Shown here one piece after another: positions 42,959 through 52,273 of a stretch of DNA of 64,000 nucleotides (position 1 is its first letter; the number at the start of each line of letters is the position of its first letter). Position numbers and translations under genes: made by a program. The DNA is taken from the NCBI RefSeq assembly GCF_001280595.1, contig NZ_LITU01000070.1:199707-263706 (forward strand), given 5' to 3'. The stretch comes from Paenibacillus xylanivorans (GTDB lineage: Bacteria > Bacillota > Bacilli > Paenibacillales > Paenibacillaceae). Under the pieces are notes generated by a model. It was not told the origin of the DNA. It ran no database searches and saw only the letters and a list, made by a program, of their open reading frames with translations.

Positions 42959-43990
42959 TTAGTTAGACACGTTATCAGAAAGGGCAGGTGCAGCACTCAC
43001 CGAATCACGATAAATGATGTTGCCCTTCACATGTACGCGGCCGAAGCTGCGACTCGGGTTATCAATCTTTTTGAGCATGGAATGAACCGCGGTCCGCGCC
43101 ATCTGTTCCACATCCACCTCAACCGTAGTCAATTTGGGCTCGGAGAGCGTGGCATAGATATCATTATCGAACCCAACGACGGAGCATTGTGCAGGCACCT
43201 GAATACCCAGGGAAGTCAGTTTTTGAACGAGCAAATGAGCGACCTGATCGCAGTTGCATACAAAAGCTGTTGGCAGCTGTTCCGGCAGATCAATTTCAAT
43301 AAACGTACCTCGCTCATCACGGTCATCAAGTACGAGATTTTGATCCATCGGCAACCGATGTTCCAGCAATGATTTGTAATAACCGAGGAACCGGTCCTGA
43401 ATACTACTTGTAGAATAGAGATTCCCGACATAAGCGATGCGGCGGTGTCCCTGTTGTACCAGAACGTTTGTCAGCTCGTAAGCAGCGTAAAAGTTATCGG
43501 TAACGACAGAATCGATATCCGAATGCTCATCGTAGAAATCGAGAAACATTTTAGGAACATCCATCGACTGGACCAGCTCGATATATTCCTTGCTGACTTG
43601 TCCAAGCACAATGAAACCATCCACCTTGTTGTCACTATAGAGCTTCGGCAGGATTAATTCCTCTTCGTCCTCCACATTCAGAATATGCAGAATACCGTAG
43701 TACCCCTGATCCTCCAGATGTTTGGTGATGCGCTGGAATACACGTACATAGAACGATTGTGTAGGTCCGGTAAAACGCTCCGGGATAATAACGCCAATAT
43801 TATGAGTCAAGCCTTCCTTCATCGAACGGGCCGCGGCATTATACCGATAGCCCATCTGAACGGCAAGCACTTTAATTTTTTCCTTTAATTCGCCACTGAC
43901 GCCATCTTTATCATTTAATGCTTTCGAGACCGTCACACTGCTAACTCCGAGCTTGTCGGCGATATCCCGCATGGTGATATTGTTCTTCAG
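42959..43990 (-). CDS. LacI family repressor of the mannooligosaccharide locus (probable)
   Basis: The protein has the LacI helix-turn-helix (I-T-M-R-D-I-A-D-K-L-G-V-S-S-V-T-V-S-K-A) and a periplasmic-binding-like sensor domain (from I-G-V-I-I-P). The annotated frame has an ATG at 43972, but GGAGG lies 26 bases from it. A CTG at 43990 is 9 bases from GGAGG and gives the usual LacI N-terminus K-N-N-I-T-M-R-D, so CTG is the likely start. LacI-type palindromes occur upstream of this gene and in the divergent promoter region 2.7 kb away. An effector such as mannobiose is inference. Confidence 0.85.
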   Translation of the reverse strand: MKNNITMRDIADKLGVSSVTVSKALNDKDGVSGELKEKIKVLAVQMGYRYNAAARSMKEGLTHNIGVIIPERFTGPTQSFYVRVFQRITKHLEDQGYYGILHILNVEDEEELILPKLYSDNKVDGFIVLGQVSKEYIELVQSMDVPKMFLDFYDEHSDIDSVVTDNFYAAYELTNVLVQQGHRRIAYVGNLYSTSSIQDRFLGYYKSLLEHRLPMDQNLVLDDRDERGTFIEIDLPEQLPTAFVCNCDQVAHLLVQKLTSLGIQVPAQCSVVGFDNDIYATLSEPKLTTVEVDVEQMARTAVHSMLKKIDNPSRSFGRVHVKGNIIYRDSVSAAPALSDNVSN

Positions 43991-44039
43991 CTTTGGTCGC
44001 CTCCTTCAAGCCGGTTTACGTACAATGTGCTGTCATTAT

Positions 44040-44132
44040 GGTTAGCGCTTCCTTCAAATCATAACAACAATCCATATTAGTATACATCGTTACCCACATG
44101 GAATAAAGAAATTCTGGTTAGCGCTCCGCTAA
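44040..44132 (-). promoter_or_regulatory. Two LacI/CcpA-type operators before the lacI-type gene
   Basis: TTAGCGCTCCGCTAA (44118-44132) is a perfect 6-3-6 palindrome. GGTTAGCGCTTCC (44040-44052) is a related degenerate site. Both have the central CG typical of LacI-family operators and lie between the phosphorylase gene and the repressor gene, which suggests autoregulation. Confidence 0.5.
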
Positions 44133-44176
44133 TTTTTCAGCATGCTGCATTTTCCGTTGAAGGCTGTTCGTCGGAT

Positions 44177-45367
44177 TTAAGTCAATTGCTGTTGGAGAAG
44201 CTTCTCATTCCGCTCAATCAGGTCACCACGCTGGCTGGCGCAATCCAGGGAACGATACGGATCGGCCGGGGTATTGAAGGTGTAATCGACCAGTTTATCA
44301 AGCGTTGTTGTGGCCACATGACAGCGAGTATCACTGGATGCGTAATAGATGAAAACCTCACCTTGTTCGTTGACCACTGCACCATTGCAAAAAATAACAT
44401 TGGACACATCGCCTACGCGCTCGTCGTCATAAGGAGCAATGAAGTGCCCGCCCGGCTTGGCTATGATGCGTGCCGGATCATTCAGATCCGTGGCGAACGT
44501 GTACAGCACATAACGCAGGCCAGCTGAGGTGTTGCGTACTCCGTGGGCAATGTGAATCCAGCCGCGATCCGTTTTGAGCGGAGCAGGACCCTGGCCATTT
44601 TTCACTTCGTATACGGTATGATATTTGCGTTCATCGATAATAGTTTCTTCATCAATAACTGGATTCAGAATATCATCGCACGAACCAAAAGCGATCCCGC
44701 CACCACTGCCTGTGGAGATAAATCCATCTTGTGGACGTGTGTAAAACGCATATTTGCCATCCACGAATTCCGGGTGCAATACAACATTTCTTTGTTGAGG
44801 AGAATTGGTCGTGATGTTGGGCAGACGCTTCCAGCTGACCAGATCACGTGTCCGGACAAGTCCGGCCTGGGCTACTGCACTGGATGTATCAAAAGCCGGA
44901 GCTTCCGGGTCCTTGCGTTCAGAACAATAGATACCGTAGATCCAGCCATCCTCATGCTGCACCAATCGCATATCATACTGATTGGTCTCGTCGGCATCGA
45001 TATCTTCCCACACTAATGGTTTGCCCGTGAAGCGGAATCCGTCAATGCCGTTGTCGCTCTCTGCCAGAGCAAAGATGGATTTGCGGTCCAATCCCTCAGT
45101 TCGGATGACCATCACGTATTTACCGTTGAAATAGATGGCCCCCGGATTAAGCGTAGCGTTAATGCCCAGACGTTCCATGAAGTGGGGGTTGGTCGTTTCG
45201 TCCAGATCAAATCTCCAGTGCAGCGGCACATGATGGCGTGTGATTACCGGATATCGGTGCCGATCATATACGCCATTGTAGAAGGTAAGATCGATTTCAT
45301 TTTGGCGTGTAAGCAGTTGCTCCTGTTGCTCCAGTAATTCATTATATTTTGGGTGTATCATCGTCAT
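44177..45367 (-). CDS. 4-O-beta-D-mannosyl-D-glucose phosphorylase, GH130 subfamily 1
   Basis: A 396-residue five-bladed propeller enzyme that converts mannosyl-beta-1,4-glucose and phosphate to mannose-1-phosphate and glucose. Y-N-G-V-Y-D-R-H and H-W-R-F-D-L near the N-terminus, [14 protein letters not shown] and G-Q-G-P-A-P-L-K-T fit the GH130_1 group. No signal peptide. Its ATG overlaps the stop of the epimerase gene by four bases, so the two reactions are coupled at the translational level. The neighbouring epimerase makes exactly its substrate from mannobiose. Confidence 0.9.
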   Translation of the reverse strand: MTMIHPKYNELLEQQEQLLTRQNEIDLTFYNGVYDRHRYPVITRHHVPLHWRFDLDETTNPHFMERLGINATLNPGAIYFNGKYVMVIRTEGLDRKSIFALAESDNGIDGFRFTGKPLVWEDIDADETNQYDMRLVQHEDGWIYGIYCSERKDPEAPAFDTSSAVAQAGLVRTRDLVSWKRLPNITTNSPQQRNVVLHPEFVDGKYAFYTRPQDGFISTGSGGGIAFGSCDDILNPVIDEETIIDERKYHTVYEVKNGQGPAPLKTDRGWIHIAHGVRNTSAGLRYVLYTFATDLNDPARIIAKPGGHFIAPYDDERVGDVSNVIFCNGAVVNEQGEVFIYYASSDTRCHVATTTLDKLVDYTFNTPADPYRSLDCASQRGDLIERNEKLLQQQLT

Positions 45368-46545
45368 CCCATCCTCTCGATTAGTTCAATGCAGAATCGG
45401 CTATTGTGATACGGGCATTTCCACGGTCCGGCGATTTCGCTTTGATCCGGTGTGCCATCCCCGTCTGCCGACCAGTACCATTCCCCGCCAGCACGGTGAT
45501 CGATAATATGTTCCTTCGTATATGTCCACAAGCGTTCCACTCTCTCCAGAAACAATGGATCACCTGTACGCTGATAGGCATTGTAGAAACCGACCATTGC
45601 CTCGGCCTGGACCCACCAGATCCGCTTTTCATCCACATGGTCTCCCTCTTGTTCATTCAACAGCGAACCATCCGTATTCACGGCCACATTGGAAATGTTA
45701 TAGGCAATATCCGTAACCATTGCAGAATACTCCGGGTGTTGATCCAGACCCAATACTTTCAATGTTTCGTCAATCAGCCAGCTGGCTTCAATGTCATGCC
45801 CGAATGAACGCAGATCGATGATGGAATTCCATTGTTTATCGAAAAATACCCCGAGAAACTTCGTTTCTTTGTCATACACCCGTTCATATAAGATACCGAG
45901 CAGGCGTTCCAGTGCCGCCTTCACCTGTGGATCTGGCCATACGCGGTAGAGCGTGGTGTAGGCCTCCAGCACATGAATATGCGTATTCATCGTGTAATCC
46001 GCAGTCACACCATTCTCGCTCAGCATTTCATTGGGTTGTTCATTCCAGAAGCGGTCGAATTGTTCCTTGTAGGCAGGTAATTCGGCATTCAGGCCATGAT
46101 CCTCAATCAGCGCAAAAAGCGTTTTCGCAATTTCCAAAGCAGATTCATCCCCGGTTGCACGATAATACTCGCTCAGTGAATACACCCCAAAGGATTGCGT
46201 ATACACATGTTTACTTGTGTCCAGCGGTTCCCCTTTGGCATCCACCATCCAGTACAAGCCTCCATGCTCGGCATCCAGCACATGATCCGCAAGAAAACGG
46301 TAAGCGTGTTCGGCGTGATCCCGCCAGATTTGATTCCCGGTTACCCGGTATGCTGCTGCAAAGGACCAGAGCTGCCGTGCCGTGGCGATGCCGCCTTTGG
46401 GAGCGAGAGGATCCACCTGAAGGTCATTGCCGACCCAGCCATAGAAGCCGCCGTTGTTAGGATCTTTGAGGGCAGACCAGAATGGCAATATATGTCCTTC
46501 CCAGTGTTCCTTTATTTCCGTTTTGATGTCATTGGTGTGAATCAT
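45364..46545 (-). CDS. Cellobiose/mannobiose 2-epimerase
   Basis: A 393-residue alpha/alpha-barrel of the N-acylglucosamine 2-epimerase superfamily. N-G-G-F-Y-G-W-V near residue 33, H-G-G-L-Y-W near 95, [10 protein letters not shown] and W-W-V-Q-A-E-A are the histidine- and tryptophan-bearing blocks of cellobiose 2-epimerases. It epimerises the reducing-end sugar of beta-1,4-disaccharides at C2, turning mannobiose into mannosylglucose. ATG 46545 follows AAGGAGCG; the TTG six codons earlier lies within that site. It heads the minus-strand arm of the mannan locus behind a strong promoter. Confidence 0.92.
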   Translation of the reverse strand: MIHTNDIKTEIKEHWEGHILPFWSALKDPNNGGFYGWVGNDLQVDPLAPKGGIATARQLWSFAAAYRVTGNQIWRDHAEHAYRFLADHVLDAEHGGLYWMVDAKGEPLDTSKHVYTQSFGVYSLSEYYRATGDESALEIAKTLFALIEDHGLNAELPAYKEQFDRFWNEQPNEMLSENGVTADYTMNTHIHVLEAYTTLYRVWPDPQVKAALERLLGILYERVYDKETKFLGVFFDKQWNSIIDLRSFGHDIEASWLIDETLKVLGLDQHPEYSAMVTDIAYNISNVAVNTDGSLLNEQEGDHVDEKRIWWVQAEAMVGFYNAYQRTGDPLFLERVERLWTYTKEHIIDHRAGGEWYWSADGDGTPDQSEIAGPWKCPYHNSRFCIELIERMG

Positions 46546-46585
46546 AAGTGAGCGCTCCTTCAAAGTACAGGATTCAATAAAATTT

Positions 46586-46639
46586 AAGTTAACGGTAACT
46601 TTATTAAATAATATTAGTGTCGGATAATAGCGTTGTCAA
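46586..46639 (-). promoter_or_regulatory. Minus-strand promoter and operator of the epimerase-phosphorylase operon
   Basis: On the minus strand TTGACA (46639-46634), a 17-base spacer and TAATAT (46616-46611) form a near-consensus promoter. AAGTTAACGGTAACTT (46586-46601), a 6-4-6 palindrome, lies just downstream of the -10, where a bound repressor would block initiation. Confidence 0.7.
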
Positions 46640-46682
46640 CGAGTCGTTAAATAATTTTTTTGTTAAGTAATAAATAATTTAA

Positions 46683-46737
46683 TTGACAGGTAAGCGTTAC
46701 CATAATAAAATTTATTTTGTAACCTTAACGATAACTT
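46683..46737 (+). promoter_or_regulatory. Plus-strand promoter with operators of the mannan importer operon
   Basis: TTGACA (46683-46688), 17 bases and TAAAAT (46706-46711) form a strong promoter. The spacer contains the perfect palindrome GGTAAGCGTTACC (46689-46701), which with the next base also matches cre at nearly all positions. A further site CCTTAACGATAACTT (46723-46737) resembles the minus-side operator and lies in the early leader. Confidence 0.7.
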
Positions 46738-46766
46738 AAATTAACTTAGAAAAGGGGTAGAATCAA

Positions 46767-48080
46767 TTGAGAAAAAACAAAGGTTGGATACTGCTGCTTA
46801 CCATGCTACTCATTACTTCTCTGCTCGCAGCTTGCTCTTCCGGCGGTGGCTCTTCACAGGCAGGAGAGGAAATTAGCACAGATCCTGCGGACATCAAGGG
46901 TGAAATTACCGTCCTTACGCAGCGTACAGATATTGTGGATACCGTGTTCAAAGACTATGCTGCGGAGTTCAATAAGGAATACCCGGATGTCAAAGTAAAC
47001 TTCCAGGCACTGGCCGATTATGAGGGACAAGTGAAGATCCGTATGAGCACCAAGGATTATGGAGATGTGCTGATGATCCCCACCAGCGTGCCAATTGCAG
47101 ACATTCCGGATTTTTTTGAACCGCTGGGCACGTACGATGAGTTGAAAGATAAGTACACAGGCATTGAAGAACGTATGGTGGCAGGTCAGGTATATGGCAT
47201 TCCAACGGTTATTACGTTCTCCGGTATCATTTATAACAAACAGGTATTCAAAGATGCTGGCATTGCGGAAGTTCCGAAAACACCCGAGCAATTCCAGGCT
47301 GCGCTTCAGTTGGTCAAAGATAATACAGATGCGGTGCCACTGTACACCAACTATGCATCCGGCTGGGCTTTGACACAATGGGAAGCGGATCTGCCGACGG
47401 TTGCAGGCAGTGTGGACTACGTTAACATTGATCAACCGAACACGGATGAGAACTTTGTGGCTGGCAAGCCGCACTACGAGCTGTACAAAGTGCTTTATGA
47501 TGCAGCCAAAAATGGCTTGATCGAGAAAGATCCGACCACAACTGACTGGGAAAGCTCCAAGGCTGATTTGGCAAACGGCAAAATTGCAACGATGGCACTA
47601 GGATCATGGGCAATTACACAAATTCAAGGTTTGACGGATACACCGGATAACATCGGATTCTTGCCATTCCCTACGAATGCAAGTGATGTGGTCGTTCCGC
47701 TGGCTGCAGACTATAACATTGGCATGAACGTAAACAGCGAGAACAAACCTGCTGCGAAAGCCTGGATTGACTGGTTCCTGGCAAAATCGAACTACGCGGT
47801 TGAGCAAGGTGGAGGCATGAGCGCAGACAAAAATGCTGAATTGCCACCCATTCTGGACCAGTACAAAGATGTTAAATTCTCCACACTGACTCCAGCCAAA
47901 GAAGGACAGGAAGGTCTGGTTGACAAAATCGACAACGAAGGCGAGATCGGTCTCTGGCAGCCTGACTTTAAGAAACGCATTATCGAAGCAGGCATCGGTA
48001 ACCGCAGCGAATCGTATGACGACATCATGAAGGACCTGAATGACAAATGGGTGAAAGCGCGGGCAGAACTCGCGAAGTAA
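46767..48080 (+). CDS. Sugar ABC transporter substrate-binding lipoprotein
   Basis: A 437-residue extracytoplasmic binding protein (family 1). The signal peptide ends in a lipobox L-L-A-A-C with Cys23 as the lipidated residue, followed by a Ser/Gly linker. A-A-E-F-N-K-E-Y-P-D-V-K-V and N-G-K-I-A-T-M-A-L-G-S-W are typical for this family. The neighbours (two permeases, GH130 and GH113 enzymes) point to beta-mannooligosaccharides as ligand. The start is TTG, with AAAAGGGG 9 bases upstream and no alternative. Confidence 0.92.
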   Translation: MRKNKGWILLLTMLLITSLLAACSSGGGSSQAGEEISTDPADIKGEITVLTQRTDIVDTVFKDYAAEFNKEYPDVKVNFQALADYEGQVKIRMSTKDYGDVLMIPTSVPIADIPDFFEPLGTYDELKDKYTGIEERMVAGQVYGIPTVITFSGIIYNKQVFKDAGIAEVPKTPEQFQAALQLVKDNTDAVPLYTNYASGWALTQWEADLPTVAGSVDYVNIDQPNTDENFVAGKPHYELYKVLYDAAKNGLIEKDPTTTDWESSKADLANGKIATMALGSWAITQIQGLTDTPDNIGFLPFPTNASDVVVPLAADYNIGMNVNSENKPAAKAWIDWFLAKSNYAVEQGGGMSADKNAELPPILDQYKDVKFSTLTPAKEGQEGLVDKIDNEGEIGLWQPDFKKRIIEAGIGNRSESYDDIMKDLNDKWVKARAELAK

Positions 48081-48220
48081 GACAGTTGCGGCGGATGGGT
48101 CGGCCAATAAAGGCGCGATGTATATGGCCGACCACCGTTGACATGCAGCGAAGTACCGCGTACTGGATGGGAGTCTTCTTTTGATATAAAGCGGTAGAAC
48201 CGCTTGGAGGTGTGGAGAGC

Positions 48221-49108
48221 ATGAAATACTTGAAGATTTCGAATTGGGGCTACTCAGCGCAACGCATATTTATTATCTGTGCCTTCTCAATCATTCCGCT
48301 GGCACTGCTGTTCACGTTTGCTTATTTACCGGTCATTAACATGTTCAAATACAGCTTCACGGATTGGAACGGGTATAGCAAAAGGTTCGATTATGTTGGG
48401 TTTGAGAACTACACGCGGATATTCAGTGACCCTGAGTATTTTAAAGTGTTTATTGTCAGTCTGTATTATTTTGTGGCTACCTTCGTACAAATGTGTCTGG
48501 CCCTCTACTTTGCAACGATTCTGAGCTTCAAAATCCGAGGAAAAAACTTTTTCAAAGGCATATTGTTCTTTCCTTATCTGCTGAATGGCGTAGCCATCGG
48601 ATTTATCTTCCTCTTTTTCTTCAAACCGGACGGGACCCTCGATACACTCATGCAGGCCGTAGGGCTTGGACAATACACCCAGCTTTGGCTTGGGAATCCG
48701 AACATTATTAACGTGTCGCTCGCAGGCGCATCGGTATGGAGATACATGGGCTTCAACTTCATCATCTTCCTGGGTGCGATCTCATCCATTCAAAAGGATG
48801 TCTATGAAGCGTCGGATATTGACGGGGCCAATCGCTGGCAGCAGTTCCGGCATATCATTCTGCCGAGCATTACGCGCATTCTGCAGCTCAACCTGATTTT
48901 GGCGATTAGCGGCGCAATCAGTGCGTTCGATATTCCATATATCATGACAGATGGCTCCAACGGCAGTGAGACGTTTGTTATTCAGACCGTTCACCTCGCA
49001 TTTAAGTACGGCAAGCTGGGCTTGGCGTCAGCGATGGCTGTTGTGCTGTTGTTTATTGTCATTCTTGTTACGCTGGTTCAGCGTGTCACCATGAAAGGGG
49101 AGGAATGA
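48221..49108 (+). CDS. Sugar ABC transporter permease, MalF-type
   Basis: A 295-residue permease with six membrane segments. The EAA-type cytoplasmic loop (E-A-S-D-I-D-G-A-N-R-W-Q-Q-F-R-H-I) that docks the ATPase is present. GGAGG precedes the chosen ATG; the GTG three codons upstream is too close to it. The second permease overlaps its stop by four bases. The operon has no ATPase, so a shared one (MsmX-like) encoded elsewhere is expected. Confidence 0.92.
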   Translation: MKYLKISNWGYSAQRIFIICAFSIIPLALLFTFAYLPVINMFKYSFTDWNGYSKRFDYVGFENYTRIFSDPEYFKVFIVSLYYFVATFVQMCLALYFATILSFKIRGKNFFKGILFFPYLLNGVAIGFIFLFFFKPDGTLDTLMQAVGLGQYTQLWLGNPNIINVSLAGASVWRYMGFNFIIFLGAISSIQKDVYEASDIDGANRWQQFRHIILPSITRILQLNLILAISGAISAFDIPYIMTDGSNGSETFVIQTVHLAFKYGKLGLASAMAVVLLFIVILVTLVQRVTMKGEE

Positions 49109-49944
49109 ACGTGCACCCATTCAAATACACCCTTGCGAGCATCTTCAAATATGCTTCACTCATTCTCGCCGCGTTCATTGCGTTGGTACCCATCGTTGTT
49201 GTGCTGTTTGCATCGCTCAAAACCAATGCCGAATATGCGACCAGCAGTCCGCTTGCCCCACCAGCCAATTGGCTGAACTTTGCGAACTATACGAAGGCTT
49301 TTGTGGACGGCAACATGCTGGTCGGTTTCAAAAATACAATTATCATCCTGATCATCTCCATCGTAGGCGCCACCTTAACGGGCTCCATGATTGCGTATGT
49401 GCTGGATCGTTTCAAATTCAAAGGCAAAAAAATTATGGTCGCAGCTTTCCTGCTCGCTACTCTGATTCCGAGTGTGACAACGCAGGTCGCCACATTCCAG
49501 ATCATCAACGCACTCGACCTGTTCAACACCCGCTGGGCAGCCATTGTCATGTATCTGGGTACAGATATCATCGCGGTGTATATTTTCCTGCAATTCCTGG
49601 GTTCCATCTCGAACGCACTGGATGAATCCGCCATGCTGGACGGTGCATCCTACTTCACGATTTATTGGAGAATCATTCTGCCACTGCTGAAACCGGCGAT
49701 TGTAACGGTCATTATCGTAAAGGGTGTCAACATCTACAACGACTTCTACACGCCGTTCCTGTACATGCCCAAGACAGACTTGCAGGTCATATCCACGGCT
49801 CTTTTCAAATTCAAGGGACCGTTCGGATCACAGTGGGAGGTTATCAGCGCAGGTATTATGATCGCCATCATTCCAACGATGATTATCTTCCTGCTGCTAC
49901 AGAAGTACATCTACAACGGCTTCGCACAAGGCTCCGTTAAATAA
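49105..49944 (+). CDS. Sugar ABC transporter permease, MalG-type
   Basis: A 279-residue permease with six membrane segments and the docking loop E-S-A-M-L-D-G-A-S-Y-F-T-I-Y-W-R-I. It ends in the short C-terminal tail usual for MalG-like subunits. It overlaps the first permease gene (ATGA) and is followed 23 bases later by the GH130 gene, so it is fully within the mannan operon. Confidence 0.92.
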   Translation: MNVHPFKYTLASIFKYASLILAAFIALVPIVVVLFASLKTNAEYATSSPLAPPANWLNFANYTKAFVDGNMLVGFKNTIIILIISIVGATLTGSMIAYVLDRFKFKGKKIMVAAFLLATLIPSVTTQVATFQIINALDLFNTRWAAIVMYLGTDIIAVYIFLQFLGSISNALDESAMLDGASYFTIYWRIILPLLKPAIVTVIIVKGVNIYNDFYTPFLYMPKTDLQVISTALFKFKGPFGSQWEVISAGIMIAIIPTMIIFLLLQKYIYNGFAQGSVK

Positions 49945-49967
49945 TAAACGAAGGGAGAAATGAAACG

Positions 49968-51005
49968 ATGACAGTTGTCGATACGAAACACGTACACATT
50001 GTTGGGGATGCATTGCCGAATATACCTTGGGAGGATAAACCGGAGGGAACAGAAGGACCGGTCTGGAGACACTCAGCCAACCCAGTCGTGCCGCGTAATC
50101 CGGTCAAGGGAGTTGCCCGTATTTTCAACAGTGCAGTCGTTCCTTATGAAGGGAAATTCATCGGGGTATTCCGCGCCGAAACGATTAACGGACGTCCGCA
50201 CCTGCATATGGGATCGAGTGAGGATGGGTTGGAGTGGAATATCGAAGAGGAACGCATTACTTTTGTGGATGAGAAAGGCGATCCTTTCATGCCCAACTAT
50301 GCTTATGACCCGCGTCTGGTGAAAGTGGAAGACACGTATTACATCATCTGGTGTACCGATTTCTACGGAGCAGCGCTGGGCTTGGCGAAGACGGATGATT
50401 TCAAAACGTTTGTCCGGCTCGAAAATCCAATGCTGCCGTTCAACCGCAATGGCGTGTTGTTTCCACGCAAAATCAATGACAATTATGTGATGTTGTCCAG
50501 ACCAAGTGACAGCGGACATACGCCGTTCGGGGATATTTTCCTCAGCGAAAGCCCGGATCTTGTGTATTGGGGCAAACATCGTCATGTCATGAGCAAAGGC
50601 GGTCAAGGCTGGTGGCAATCGGTCAAAATTGGCGGCGGTCCTGCTCCGATTGAAACGTCCGAAGGCTGGCTGATGTTCTACCACGGCGTAACAGGTACGT
50701 GCAATGGCTTTGTCTACAGCATGGGTGCAGTCATTCTGGATCTGGATGAGCCGTCGAAAGTAAAATATCGTTCCTCCAACTTCGTACTGACACCGGAAAA
50801 GTGGTACGAGGAGCAAGGATTTGTGGACAATGTTATCTTCCCTTGCGCCACATTGCATGATGCGGAGACAGGACGGATCGCCATCTATTATGGGGCAGCC
50901 GACACATACGTTGGAGTGGCCTATACAACCGTCGAAGAGATTGTGAACTACGTCATTGAGACCGACGAAGTTATCCCCGGAGACCGTGAGGAAGGCAAGC
51001 TTTAA
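49968..51005 (+). CDS. Beta-1,4-mannooligosaccharide phosphorylase, GH130 subfamily 2
   Basis: A 345-residue cytoplasmic enzyme, shorter than the other GH130 of the locus. N-P-V-V-P-R-N-P-V-K-G-V-A-R-I-F-N-S and Y-A-Y-D-P-R-L-V-K-V-E-D mark the family, and G-G-G-P-A-P-I-E-T is the phosphate-side block. Subfamily 2 shortens mannooligosaccharides from the non-reducing end, releasing mannose-1-phosphate. AGGGAG precedes ATG. Having two GH130 types in one locus lets the cell handle both the oligomers and the epimerised dimer. Confidence 0.88.
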   Translation: MTVVDTKHVHIVGDALPNIPWEDKPEGTEGPVWRHSANPVVPRNPVKGVARIFNSAVVPYEGKFIGVFRAETINGRPHLHMGSSEDGLEWNIEEERITFVDEKGDPFMPNYAYDPRLVKVEDTYYIIWCTDFYGAALGLAKTDDFKTFVRLENPMLPFNRNGVLFPRKINDNYVMLSRPSDSGHTPFGDIFLSESPDLVYWGKHRHVMSKGGQGWWQSVKIGGGPAPIETSEGWLMFYHGVTGTCNGFVYSMGAVILDLDEPSKVKYRSSNFVLTPEKWYEEQGFVDNVIFPCATLHDAETGRIAIYYGAADTYVGVAYTTVEEIVNYVIETDEVIPGDREEGKL

Positions 51006-51042
51006 TTGGAATATTTATAGATGGAAGGGGCTTTACAGCGCA

Positions 51043-51990
51043 ATGCATATGGAATACATCAAGGGATTTACATTTGGCTGGATGAGTGGCAGGGGGGACT
51101 TCCGCAAGCCGGAAGCGAAAGAATCCTTGCGTCTGATGGCTGAACGCACAGGCAGTTCGCATGTTATTTTTGCAATGGCGGCGCAGCAGGATCATCCGCA
51201 GGCTGTAGAGGTTAAATATGAGGGCGAACATATGGTGGAAGATGATGAACTGGTGGACATGATACGTTACGCGCGCACGCTCGGACTGCGGGTCATTCTG
51301 AAACCAACCGTCAATTGCACCGATGGCACATGGCGGGCACACATTAACTTCTTTGATATCGATGTGCCGTGTGAGCCGAAATGGAAAGACTGGTTCCGCA
51401 GTTATACCACGTATCAGAAGCACTATGCAGCCATTGCAGAGCGAGAGAAATGCGAGATGTTTATTGTAGGCTGTGAGATGGTGCAGTCTGAGCGTCGGAG
51501 TGAGGAATGGCGCGAGGTCATCGCGGGAGTGCGTGAAGTATATTCCGGGCTTGTATCCTACAACACCGACAAGTACCAGGAAGGCCATGTGAAATGGTGG
51601 GATGCTGTGGACGTGATCTCGTCGAGCGGGTACTATCCCATCGGAGACTGGGAAGTGCAGCTGGATCGGATTGAACAGGTCATTGCACCCTACGGCAAAC
51701 CTTTCTTCTTCGCGGAAGCGGGTTGCCCTAGCCGCAGTGGATCGGCGCAGGTACCGAACGACTGGGGCTTGGTAGGTGAGGTCAGCGCGAAAGAGCAGGA
51801 GCAGTTCTATAAAGCCATGTTCTGTCATGCAAGTAAGCGGGAGTGGGTACGCGGCTTTGGTCTGTGGGACTGGAGCGCGCATCTGTATCAGGAGAAGGAT
51901 GCCCTGAACGATGATGGATACGGAGTTTACGGTAAACCAGCCGAGAGGGTTATTCGCCAATTTTATCAAGATGTTGCAGTGAAAGCCTGA
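51043..51990 (+). CDS. GH113 beta-1,4-mannanase
   Basis: A 315-residue (beta/alpha)8 glycosidase starting M-E-Y-I-K-G-F-T-F-G-W. Candidate catalytic acids are Glu in F-I-V-G-C-E-M-V (acid/base) and Glu in F-F-F-A-E-A-G-C-P (nucleophile), the GH113 arrangement. It lacks a signal peptide, so it should cut imported mannooligosaccharides inside the cell. GAAGGGG is about 12 bases before the ATG; a second ATG two codons later is also possible. The longer frame overlaps the GH130 gene and is not used. Last gene of the operon. Confidence 0.88.
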   Translation: MHMEYIKGFTFGWMSGRGDFRKPEAKESLRLMAERTGSSHVIFAMAAQQDHPQAVEVKYEGEHMVEDDELVDMIRYARTLGLRVILKPTVNCTDGTWRAHINFFDIDVPCEPKWKDWFRSYTTYQKHYAAIAEREKCEMFIVGCEMVQSERRSEEWREVIAGVREVYSGLVSYNTDKYQEGHVKWWDAVDVISSSGYYPIGDWEVQLDRIEQVIAPYGKPFFFAEAGCPSRSGSAQVPNDWGLVGEVSAKEQEQFYKAMFCHASKREWVRGFGLWDWSAHLYQEKDALNDDGYGVYGKPAERVIRQFYQDVAVKA

Positions 51991-52012
51991 ACCTCAAAAA
52001 ATCAAAAAAAAC

Positions 52013-52045
52013 AATGGACAACCAACCTGGGTTTGGTTGTCCATT
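52013..52045. terminator. Hairpin after the mannan operon
   Basis: AATGGACAACCAA pairs perfectly with TTGGTTGTCCATT (13 bp). The T-run lies on the minus strand, so on the plus strand termination would be T-poor; the location directly after the mannanase gene still suggests that function. Confidence 0.6.
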
Positions 52046-52149
52046 CCGTGTGGTGAACGAAGCGGATAGATTTAAGTGTCTGATGTAATTAGATAAAATA
52101 ATAACCAAATGATATATTTTTTTACAATTCTCCTGAGAAAGTTTATTAA

Positions 52150-52185
52150 TAAAAATCAACCCTTATTTTTATACAAGGGTTGATT
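52150..52185 (-). terminator. Terminator of the matrixin gene pair
   Basis: AATCAACCCTT and AAGGGTTGATT pair perfectly; on the minus strand TTTTT follows. It lies about 90 bases after the minus-strand gene. Confidence 0.75.
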
Positions 52186-52273
52186 CAAATGTTTACTTGA
52201 TATCAAACTTTACTTTATTGCGAATCGTCGACTTTTGATTGATAGGTGAACCGTTTTATTGCGTTCTACAATC

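Noticed and set aside
50971..51969. A 332-codon minus-strand frame opposite the GH113 gene
   Set aside because: Composition is atypical (Arg, Pro and His rich) and it lies entirely across two well-supported enzymes; shadow frame.
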